The position numbers and the translations under genes are program-made. Shown in pieces: positions 43,787 through 51,522 of a stretch of 57,805 bases of DNA. The notes below the pieces were generated by a model, which searched no databases, was not told the DNA's origin, and saw only the letters and a program-made list of their open reading frames with translations. This DNA comes from Bacteroidales bacterium. GTDB taxonomy: Bacteria > Bacteroidota > Bacteroidia > Bacteroidales > UBA932. The stretch lies in NCBI GenBank assembly GCA_017399905.1, contig JAFQAR010000060.1, forward strand, positions 1 through 57,805. The letters run 5' to 3'. Each line of letters opens with the position of its first letter. Position 1 is the first letter of the stretch.

Positions 43787-44577
43787 CATCAGGAAGAACA
43801 ACCCATCTGTTGAGACTGCTTGCAGTTACGGCAATCTCGCTGCTGCAGATTGCTATGGCTCAGGCAATTCCTTCGCGCCCGGAACCGCCAAGGCTCGTGA
43901 ACGACTATGCATCCCTTATGACCGTAGCCCAGCGGGAGACGCTCGAATCTGTCCTTGTAGCCTTCGATGATTCAACCACAAATCAGATTGCCGTCATTAC
44001 GACCACCGATCTGGAAGGTTATGGGATTGCCGACTATGCGACACGGATCGGACTGGAGTGGCAGGTCGGCTCTTCCAAGTTTGACAACGGTATAGTCCTG
44101 GTCGTAAAACCAAAGACAGAGGATTCCTCGGGCCAAGTGTTCATAGCTGTCGGATACGGTCTTGAAGGTGCTGTTCCGGACGTCTACGCCAAAAGGATAG
44201 TGAACAATGTACTGATTCCGGCTTTCATGAACAACGACTATTATGGAGGAATTTCATCAGCCTGCACTATCCTGATGAAGCTTGCAAGCGGCGAAATCTC
44301 GGAATTACGGGAAAGTGAGGACGATTCTGCGGCAGCCTTGATAGGAACCATTGTCGTGCTTATCCTTCTGTTCATCATTCTTGCAGCCCTTTTCGGCGAC
44401 GGAGGTTCAGGCAAAGGAAACGGCGGACGAAGACCTGTAATATATACAGGCCCTGTCATAACCAGCGGGCGCAATTACGGTGGTTTCGGAGGCTTCGGCG
44501 GAGGAGGTTTCGGAGGCGGATTCGGTGGCTTCGGCGGAGGCTCTTTCGGTGGTGGAGGAGCAGGCGGAAGCTGGTAG
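43783..44577 (+). CDS. TPM-domain membrane protein with glycine-rich tail (YgcG-like)
   Basis: 264 residues. Signal peptide about 1-27, TPM domain about 35-155 (LVNDYASLMTVAQRETLESVL ... NQIAVITTTDLEGYGIADYATRIG ... GIVLVVKPK), a membrane helix about 183-203 (AALIGTIVVLILLFIILAAL), and a Gly/Phe/Ser-rich tail of about 35 residues ending in GGSW. This is the common YgcG architecture, typically in a lemA cluster. The tail is encoded by low-complexity DNA at about 44476-44574. Role unknown. The stop is six bases from the stop of the convergent LolA-like gene. Confidence 0.88.
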   Translation: MTSGRTTHLLRLLAVTAISLLQIAMAQAIPSRPEPPRLVNDYASLMTVAQRETLESVLVAFDDSTTNQIAVITTTDLEGYGIADYATRIGLEWQVGSSKFDNGIVLVVKPKTEDSSGQVFIAVGYGLEGAVPDVYAKRIVNNVLIPAFMNNDYYGGISSACTILMKLASGEISELRESEDDSAAALIGTIVVLILLFIILAALFGDGGSGKGNGGRRPVIYTGPVITSGRNYGGFGGFGGGGFGGGFGGFGGGSFGGGGAGGSW

Positions 44578-44583
44578 TACAAG

Positions 44584-45192
44584 CTATCTCAAGTCAGTGA
44601 CGACCCAATCAGAGTCGAAATCCATATCCGGGCAGAAGAATGAAGCAGCTTTCTTCTGCTCGTTTCTTATATACGTTATACGTACGTCAAGGATCTGCCC
44701 GTCTTCGAGTGTGAATCGGCAAGAACGCAGACGACCGTCCTCATTGAAAGTCAGGACAGCATCCAGGACGCCACATTCAACCTTGGGGTCCATAGTGAAT
44801 ATCCTGCCGTCACGTGAAGATTCAACGACAAATATCTCCTCAAGCCTGGCAAGAAGAAGGGCAGGACTGATTCCGGCGGCTTCAGCCCCGTCAGCAGCAG
44901 GCTCTATGACGACTTCCATCGCAGAATCATCGATTATCCATGAAGAACTTCCGTCACAGAAGATTTCCAGACCATTTCCGGTCATATGGTAAGATGTCCC
45001 CTGGACCTGAAGATCACCTTTGCCGACAACCTTTGCAGATTCTGTATCCAACGAGTATGTGAAGCCCATGCAGACGCACGAACTGTCAAATCCTTCGAAC
45101 AGCCTTTCCAACATCGTGACATTCTGCGAGAAGGAAAGGCAAGGAACACATAAAAGCAGCACGGTTACTGCAAAAGATGATACTGTCTTCAT
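44584..45192 (-). CDS. LolA-like periplasmic lipoprotein carrier
   Basis: 202 residues from ATG at 45192. The open frame extends to a GTG at 45198 that overlaps the ftsK stop, but the ATG gives a better signal peptide (MKTVSSFAVTVLLLCVPCLSFSQ). The mature part is a LolA-like half barrel: GFTYSLDTESAKVVGKGDLQVQGTSYHMTGNGLEIFCDGSSSWIID, then LTFNEDGRLRSCRFTLEDGQILDVRITYI. It probably shuttles lipoproteins from the inner to the outer membrane or does a related job. Encoding after ftsK is common in Bacteroidota. Sequence similarity to proteobacterial LolA is low, so the name is structural. Confidence 0.75.
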   Translation of the reverse strand: MKTVSSFAVTVLLLCVPCLSFSQNVTMLERLFEGFDSSCVCMGFTYSLDTESAKVVGKGDLQVQGTSYHMTGNGLEIFCDGSSSWIIDDSAMEVVIEPAADGAEAAGISPALLLARLEEIFVVESSRDGRIFTMDPKVECGVLDAVLTFNEDGRLRSCRFTLEDGQILDVRITYIRNEQKKAASFFCPDMDFDSDWVVTDLR

Positions 45193-45194
45193 GA

Positions 45195-47618
45195 TCACTT
45201 GATAAAATGCGACAGGATTTCGTCAAGTTCGTCAAATGTCGTCACGAGTACCTGTCGTGGTTTCGAGCCTTCCTGAGGTCCTACTATACCGGCCCCCTCA
45301 AGCTGGTCCATTACACGTCCTGCTCTTGCATAACCCATGCCTAAACGCCGCTGAAGGTCTGATGTCGATCCCCTCTGCGAGGTCACGACCATCCTGGCAG
45401 CCTCTTCGAACTGCGGATCGATGTTCTGCATATCAATAGTTCCTCCGCTTGTCTCTCCGTCCTGAGATACCGGAACCGGAAGATAATACGGAGTGCTGCA
45501 GCACTGTCTGAATCCGGTCTGGTCACCGATGAAACGTGTGATCTTATTGATCTCGGCCATGCTTACAAGGGCGCACTGGACACGTTCCATCTCAACGCCT
45601 GCATAATAAAGCATATCTCCCCTACCTATCAGGTTTTCTGCGCCATATGAATCCAGGATCGTCCTTGAATCGACTCCGGAAACCACCCTGAAGGCGATTC
45701 TTGTAGGGAAGTTGGTCTTGATCAGGCCTGTGATGACGTTCACTGAAGGCCTCTGCGTCGCGATTATCACATGAAGACCAGCAGCCCTACCCTTCTGAGC
45801 AAGACGAACGATCGAGTCGCTGATGTTCTTCGCACACTTCCTGGCATCGGAGTTTGCTCCTCCGGTCATTGTAAGGTCAGCATACTCATCAATCACCACA
45901 ACAAGATATGGAAGGAACTTGTGTCCGTCAGTAGGCAGAAGCCTGCGGTCCTTATATTTGTCATTGTACAGCTTGATGTCATTCACTCCGGCGGCTGCGA
46001 GCAGCTTGTATCGCTCATCCATTTCGATACAGAGGGAATTGAGCACGGCTTCAGCCTGTTTCGGCTGCTTGATGATTGCATTCTCCTTCTCGTCCTCCTC
46101 ACTTGCAGCCATAGGAAGGACGGCAAGATAGTGCTTCAGGAGAGCATTGTAGGCAGTGAACTCCACCATCTTCGGGTCGATGAAGACGAATTTCAGTTCG
46201 GTCGGATGCTTCGCATAAAGAAGAGACGATATGATCACGTTCAGTCCTACCGACTTACCCTGCTTGGTCGCGCCCGCAATAAGAAGGTGCGGTGCATCGG
46301 TAAGGTCGAAGGTCTTGACCTCCTGAGTGATGGTGTAGCCGATTGCAATCGGAAGCTCGGCCTTGCTGTTCCTGAATGAATCATCGTTGAGCATGGACTT
46401 GAGAGGTACGATCGAAGGAGTATTGTTAGGAACCTCGATACCGACACAGTCGGACAATGTCACCACACGTACTCCGCTGGCTCCCAAGGCCATGGCGATC
46501 TCCCTGTGAAGATTCTCGATGGCAGAGACTCTCACACCTGCCGACGGCACCACCTTGTATAATGTGACGGTAGGTCCCACGACAGCTGTCACCCTGTCGA
46601 CTTCAATCTTGTAATTCTGAAGCGTGGCCCTGATCCTGTTGTTATTGATGTCAAGTTCCTGCTGGCTTACCTTATGCTGCCCTTCCGAATAATCCTTGAG
46701 AAGGTCAAGCGGAGGGAAACGGAAGTTCTCAAGCTCTTCCCTGTTGTCAATCCTCGGGAGTTCCTCCGTAACCTTTTCAGTAAAGTCTCCTCCCATGATC
46801 ACTTCCATAGTACCGGAAGGTGTCTCCTGAACCGGATCGGGAACGGCTTCATCAACAGGCACAGTCACCGGCTCCGTCATCACATCGGATGCGGAAGAAG
46901 GAAGGGCCGGATCGTCCTCTATAAGTTCGAAAGGCTCTACAGGCTCTGCTGTCTCCTCGGATTCCAGGACAGGAGTCACTTCCTCATGAGACTCAGATAC
47001 CGGTTCCTCCTCCACCTCGTCGGCATGACGTTCTCCTGCAGTCGCGAACCAGTTTGCAAAGCGTCCGCTTGCCATGATCAGCCATGCTATCACCATTACG
47101 GCGAGTATCAGTCCCGTCGCGAACATTCCGACAAGATTGCCGAGCCATGCGATTACAGCATGTCCGGCATCTCCTCCAAGTCCTCCTCCGAAGAATGTGT
47201 CCGGTCCGAACAGCATGGATACAAACGAAAGTATAAGCGATGCAATGAAGGTACCGCTGACAGTCACCATGGTCATCTTGAGCAGACCTATGCTGCGGTC
47301 CCAATAGAATAGCCTGAAGGCACATGCTCCCATCAGGAACATGAGGGCGAAGCTGCCGAGTCCGAAACAATCGGATATAAGGAAACGTGCCCAACCGTAG
47401 CCGAGCTTTCCGCAGAAGTTAGACACCTCGACGCCTTTATCCATCATATCCGGATGCATCATGAGACTCTGGTCTGCCTTCCATGTGAAAAGGTAGGACA
47501 CGGCCGCCACGAATGTGAACAGCGTCAGGACAAACACGACGACTCCGGAATATTTGAGCAGATCCGCCTTCTTTACCGGATCCATTCCCGCCTTCTTCTT
47601 TTTCGCCTTTACCGCCAT
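45195..47618 (-). CDS. ftsK: DNA translocase FtsK
   Basis: 807 residues. Four N-terminal membrane helices (about 25-190), an acidic linker rich in Glu, Pro and Val (about 200-290), then the motor: Walker A IAGATKQGKSVG near 450, Walker B YLVVVIDEYADL near 570, and QRPSVNVITGLIK. The C-terminal gamma winged helix (SQRGSTSDLQRRLGMGYARAGRVMDQL, about 740-770) reads DNA polarity. FtsK moves chromosome ends across the division septum and activates XerCD recombination. The start overlaps the DUF4290 stop by one base (TAATG). Confidence 0.96.
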   Translation of the reverse strand: MAVKAKKKKAGMDPVKKADLLKYSGVVVFVLTLFTFVAAVSYLFTWKADQSLMMHPDMMDKGVEVSNFCGKLGYGWARFLISDCFGLGSFALMFLMGACAFRLFYWDRSIGLLKMTMVTVSGTFIASLILSFVSMLFGPDTFFGGGLGGDAGHAVIAWLGNLVGMFATGLILAVMVIAWLIMASGRFANWFATAGERHADEVEEEPVSESHEEVTPVLESEETAEPVEPFELIEDDPALPSSASDVMTEPVTVPVDEAVPDPVQETPSGTMEVIMGGDFTEKVTEELPRIDNREELENFRFPPLDLLKDYSEGQHKVSQQELDINNNRIRATLQNYKIEVDRVTAVVGPTVTLYKVVPSAGVRVSAIENLHREIAMALGASGVRVVTLSDCVGIEVPNNTPSIVPLKSMLNDDSFRNSKAELPIAIGYTITQEVKTFDLTDAPHLLIAGATKQGKSVGLNVIISSLLYAKHPTELKFVFIDPKMVEFTAYNALLKHYLAVLPMAASEEDEKENAIIKQPKQAEAVLNSLCIEMDERYKLLAAAGVNDIKLYNDKYKDRRLLPTDGHKFLPYLVVVIDEYADLTMTGGANSDARKCAKNISDSIVRLAQKGRAAGLHVIIATQRPSVNVITGLIKTNFPTRIAFRVVSGVDSRTILDSYGAENLIGRGDMLYYAGVEMERVQCALVSMAEINKITRFIGDQTGFRQCCSTPYYLPVPVSQDGETSGGTIDMQNIDPQFEEAARMVVTSQRGSTSDLQRRLGMGYARAGRVMDQLEGAGIVGPQEGSKPRQVLVTTFDELDEILSHFIK

Positions 47619-48280
47619 TATTTCTTTCTGAAGTTTTTCTGGTTATTCTTCTGCCTGTTCCTGTTGTTCTTGGAACCGTTCATACCCGGTCTTGAAAAAT
47701 TGATTCCGCTGTCGACACGGCCGAGCTGAAGTCCTTCCGGTACCTTGATCCTGCCCTCCGACAGCTTCTCGATATCCTGGAATATCGTTTCATCAGCAAC
47801 GGTATCCTTGTTCCAGATAAGGTACTGCTGACGCATGTATATGGCCAGCGAACGTATCATGGCGGTCTTAGTCTCGCCATCTTCCTTTTCGGCGATAAGA
47901 TCGATTATGCTTTCGATATTACGTCCGTAATGGTTGGCCTTGATAGGCTTCTTCTTTATAGGAACAACCTGAGGACGCTCATGAAGAGACTCCGGAGCCG
48001 GTGCCGGATATGGTGAATCGACATCAAGGTCAAAGCCTGATATTATATAGAGATGATCCCAGAGCTTATGCTCGAAATCCTCCTGAAGATGTACTGAAGG
48101 ATTGAGTATCTCCATTACCTTGATGATGGCCCTGGCCTGCTCGTTGCGCTTATCCCTGTCTTCGATAGTCTTGAGATATTCCACCATCTTCTGCACATTC
48201 CTGCCGTATTCAGGCACGAAAAGCTTTACCCTTTCCGTATTATACAGCAGCTTGCATGTATCTATATCGTTAGTCTCCAT
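47618..48280 (-). CDS. DUF4290-family protein
   Basis: 220 residues, soluble. The N-terminal part VPEYGRNVQKMVEYLKTIEDRDKRNEQARAIIKVMEILNP (about 23-62) is the DUF4290 signature, and a second conserved segment NHYGRNIESIIDLIAEKEDGETKTAMIRSLAIYMRQQYLIWNKD is near 115-158. The tail is basic and Asn/Lys/Arg-rich (NGSKNNRNRQKNNQKN), which suggests nucleic acid binding. Function is unknown; the family is limited mostly to Bacteroidota. It has its own -7 element at 48303-48310 and is coupled to ftsK. Confidence 0.85.
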   Translation of the reverse strand: METNDIDTCKLLYNTERVKLFVPEYGRNVQKMVEYLKTIEDRDKRNEQARAIIKVMEILNPSVHLQEDFEHKLWDHLYIISGFDLDVDSPYPAPAPESLHERPQVVPIKKKPIKANHYGRNIESIIDLIAEKEDGETKTAMIRSLAIYMRQQYLIWNKDTVADETIFQDIEKLSEGRIKVPEGLQLGRVDSGINFSRPGMNGSKNNRNRQKNNQKNFRKK

Positions 48281-48302
48281 AATCTTATATTTTCTTAATC
48301 CG

Positions 48303-48310
48303 CAAATATA
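48303..48310 (-). promoter_or_regulatory. -7 element for DUF4290-ftsK
   Basis: CAAATATA reads TATATTTG on the minus strand, matching TAnnTTTG, 23 bases before the start at 48280. It lies in the 51-base gap after the AddA-like gene. Confidence 0.5.
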
Positions 48311-48331
48311 CGAAATAATTATGAGAAAGGC

Positions 48332-51300
48332 TTACACTTCCACTACCTCGTCAGTCTGGACATACCATATGTATGCAGACACATCGTCATACCCCATTCT
48401 TTGCCAGATTCCGGCATATTTCTGCAGCTGACGTTCATATTTCCGATAATGCTCGCCGAACTTGTAATCTATGATGACAACCCTGTTTCCGCTGATGACG
48501 ACCCTGTCCGGACGATACATCTCCCCGTCAGTATCTATCAGCGTAGCCTCATTCAGTATCCTGGAGTCATCATCCGGGAACCATCCCCGGTCCGCTGCAG
48601 AAGCGATCCTCGATTCCAGAAGCGACTCCGCTTCCGCAGCCTCATCTGCAGTTATTTCGCCGCTGCAGAATGATACGGCTACAGCTCCGTGCAGGTCCTG
48701 AGGGACCTTCACACGTGAAAGCATATCATGAAGCACGACTCCCTTCAATCTGTTCGAGGCTGCAATTCCTGCTTCCCCGTCTTCAGAAAAGAAGTCAACC
48801 GCATCACTGCTGAACTTCAGACGGCCTCTTTCCCTGACATCCGCATCCTCATCGGTACTCCCGGGATTGAGAGGCACGGAAGGAAGCACATCGCCACCCG
48901 AAAACTCAAATGCCGCTGTCTCTGTCCTGAGACTGCGATATTCCCGGAATCGGACCATCCTGCCCACATCGAAACGAAGAGTCTCATCCTCTTCGAGCGT
49001 ACGACTGACTGTAAACGGAGGGAGAAGCTCTTCATTACCCGGAACATCGCCTCCACATGAAACAGATGCGAACCAATATAATATCTGAGAAAAATCAGTA
49101 AACTGCGTGGTGTCGCCGGAATCCACAGCCTTCCGGCATCTGGCAGAAGGCTCGGACGCTATGATGCACATTCCCGATGACGCCCTCGTCATGGCAACAT
49201 ATATCGTATTCATATTGTCGACAAGCTGCAGGAAACTTTCCTTCCTGTAATCTTCGGAGAAAAGCGTATCCTCCGACGATTTTGACAAAGTAACGTCATA
49301 TACTCCGTCCGCGACACCTTCAAGATGGGTTGCTTCAAGTTCAGGCACGCACCAATGCTTACCGGCCTTATACAGGTTTATGTTTTCAGCAAAAGGTATT
49401 ATGACATATGGAAAATCCAGGCCTTTGGACTTGTGTATCGTCATTACCCTGACACAATCTCCTGACGAAGGCGAACTTATAGACGGATCCTCACCCTCCC
49501 AGTATTTCAGAAAGCCGCGAAGGCTGTTTCCTTCGGATGCGGAATATTCCTGCACATGATCGAAGAAAGACTGTATATGCTGGGCCTCCCCTTCCCACAG
49601 GCTTTCCGCATCATTCTTTCTCACGGCACGGAAGAAAGCTTCTGCCATATCCGTAAGGGACCTGCATCCTTCCGGAAGTTCAACATCCAGCGAACGGGCA
49701 AGGAAACCGTTCACCGTGTCATCCGGATTATCGGCATATGACATCAGGGACACAATCCTGCGTACCGTCAGCGAATTCTTCACCCTCAGGGAATCATCGG
49801 TCATCACAGGAATGCCGTTATCTATCAGATGGACGGCAACCTCCTCACCGATGACGTTACTTCTGACAAGCACAGCAATATCAGACAGTGAGGCTCCGTT
49901 TCCAAGCGCCTCATGGACAGTTTCCAGCACTTTCTGAAGCTCAGTATCCCTGCTGCAGAACTTCAGGGTCACAGAGCCTTCCTCCTTCGATTTCCTGCCG
50001 ACTTTCTGCACCACATCCGAATAGATGGAGGCCATAGGGCCGTTTTCATCATATCCTCTCATATGGTCAAGGACAGAAGCTGCAGACCTGAAGAACATGT
50101 TGTTGAAATTCACGACCGTCGGTAGACTTCTATAATTCGTGTCAAGGACCTCTTCCTTATGTCCGGAAAATTCTCCCGGAACAGTTTCATCAAGAAGCTT
50201 CCAGTCAGATCCGCGCCACCTGTATATGCTCTGCTTGACATCCCCTACAATGAGATTCTCACCTCCCTTCGAATCGCTTTCATGCAGAAGAGGGCTGAAG
50301 TTGTTCCACTGGACTCCGGCCGTATCCTGGAATTCGTCCAGAAGGAAATGCTCATATCTGACGCCAAGCTTCTCATACACGAAAGGTGCATCCGAACCGT
50401 CGATTATATCACGGAGAATCGTATTGGAATCATCTATGCACAGCACATTCTTCTCCTTCATAAGTTCGCGGAAAGTCCTGTCCAGTTCACCGGCCACACC
50501 CAATCCATACAGCTGCCTGTCAAGGATTACAGCCGTATTGTACACCTTGAATTCCTTGCCGAACAGACTGCAGAAATCTTCAAGAGGGGCTTCCAGGAAA
50601 GGATATACCAACGGCATGAGCTTAGGCGCCTTCGTCTTGGCAAACCACTGCTGAGAGTCCTGTGCCTTGGTCATGAATGAGACAGAAGGGGCTTCAAGCA
50701 CTTCCCCGTCTTCCATCTCCGAATACCTGTACAAGGCCTTAAGGAATCCTCTGTTGCTTTCAGCCGGATCAACACCGGCCTCCTCCACGACAGCCAGAGC
50801 CTCGGCTGCCTTCGAGCGGACCTCCAGCCTGAAGTCAGAAATGATCCTGCGGCAGACCTCCCTGATGGAGAGAAGCCTTTCCTTCGTATATTCCACATTG
50901 TCGAGACCGCTTTTTTCGATAGCCTCCTGCCTCTGCGCAGACTTAAGTCTCCCCGCCATCTCCATGAGATTGGCATCCATGCTGTAACGCTCACCCTGCT
51001 CGATCTGTTCGAGCACATTGTCAGTCAGCCATGAAAGCAGTCCTGCATCTTCTTCTGTAAGGGAATCGAGCAGACGGTCAACACTCTCCGCTACCAGAGA
51101 ATCCTTGTCAAGCTCCACCTGATAGGAAGCGAACTGTCCTATCTCACGTGAAAAAGCCTTAAGGGTCTGCTGGAAGAACCTGTCTATCGTACTCACGGCA
51201 AAAGCGCTGTAGTCATGGAGCATATCGCTCAGCACGGTCCCTGCCTTCTTCTTCAGGTCTGCATCCGAGGCAAACATTGAAGGGACAAAGAAATCGTGAT

Positions 51301-51508
51301 AGCCTGACTTTCCGGGATCTGTCGAAAGCACGTGCAGTTCCTTAAGTATCCTTCCTTTCATCTCATCCGTAGCCTTGTTGGTGAAGGTCACGGCCAGAAT
51401 ATGACGATAGGCATATCTGTCGCTGCTCTGCAGAAGAAGTGTTATGTATTTTCTCGCAAGTCTGTATGTCTTTCCAGAACCTGCGGAAGCCTTCATTATC
51501 TCAAGCAT
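48332..51508 (-). CDS. addA: AddA/RecB-like UvrD helicase-nuclease
   Basis: 1058 residues. Superfamily 1 helicase motifs in order: Walker A ASAGSGKT at 8-15, motif Ia LAVTFTNKATDEMKGRI near 40, motif II LLDEFQDT near 390, motif III VGDVKQSIYRWRGSD near 425, motif V TIHKSKGLDFPYVIIPF near 690, motif VI YVAMTRASSGM near 770. The C-terminal RecB-type nuclease keeps YRPDRVVISG and VVIIDYKFGE (near 1005-1015) and QLQKYAGIW. With AddB it resects double-strand ends for recombination. It follows AddB by 14 bases. The symbol is by analogy; Bacteroidota usually have this AddAB-like pair. Confidence 0.9.
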   Translation of the reverse strand: MLEIMKASAGSGKTYRLARKYITLLLQSSDRYAYRHILAVTFTNKATDEMKGRILKELHVLSTDPGKSGYHDFFVPSMFASDADLKKKAGTVLSDMLHDYSAFAVSTIDRFFQQTLKAFSREIGQFASYQVELDKDSLVAESVDRLLDSLTEEDAGLLSWLTDNVLEQIEQGERYSMDANLMEMAGRLKSAQRQEAIEKSGLDNVEYTKERLLSIREVCRRIISDFRLEVRSKAAEALAVVEEAGVDPAESNRGFLKALYRYSEMEDGEVLEAPSVSFMTKAQDSQQWFAKTKAPKLMPLVYPFLEAPLEDFCSLFGKEFKVYNTAVILDRQLYGLGVAGELDRTFRELMKEKNVLCIDDSNTILRDIIDGSDAPFVYEKLGVRYEHFLLDEFQDTAGVQWNNFSPLLHESDSKGGENLIVGDVKQSIYRWRGSDWKLLDETVPGEFSGHKEEVLDTNYRSLPTVVNFNNMFFRSAASVLDHMRGYDENGPMASIYSDVVQKVGRKSKEEGSVTLKFCSRDTELQKVLETVHEALGNGASLSDIAVLVRSNVIGEEVAVHLIDNGIPVMTDDSLRVKNSLTVRRIVSLMSYADNPDDTVNGFLARSLDVELPEGCRSLTDMAEAFFRAVRKNDAESLWEGEAQHIQSFFDHVQEYSASEGNSLRGFLKYWEGEDPSISSPSSGDCVRVMTIHKSKGLDFPYVIIPFAENINLYKAGKHWCVPELEATHLEGVADGVYDVTLSKSSEDTLFSEDYRKESFLQLVDNMNTIYVAMTRASSGMCIIASEPSARCRKAVDSGDTTQFTDFSQILYWFASVSCGGDVPGNEELLPPFTVSRTLEEDETLRFDVGRMVRFREYRSLRTETAAFEFSGGDVLPSVPLNPGSTDEDADVRERGRLKFSSDAVDFFSEDGEAGIAASNRLKGVVLHDMLSRVKVPQDLHGAVAVSFCSGEITADEAAEAESLLESRIASAADRGWFPDDDSRILNEATLIDTDGEMYRPDRVVISGNRVVIIDYKFGEHYRKYERQLQKYAGIWQRMGYDDVSAYIWYVQTDEVVEV

Positions 51509-51522
51509 AAGCCATTTCCATT

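Noticed and set aside
44476-44574. Repetitive GGxGGxTTC-rich DNA, considered as a repeat array
   Set aside because: It is the coding sequence of the glycine-rich tail of a TPM-domain protein; units are not uniform and there are no spacers.
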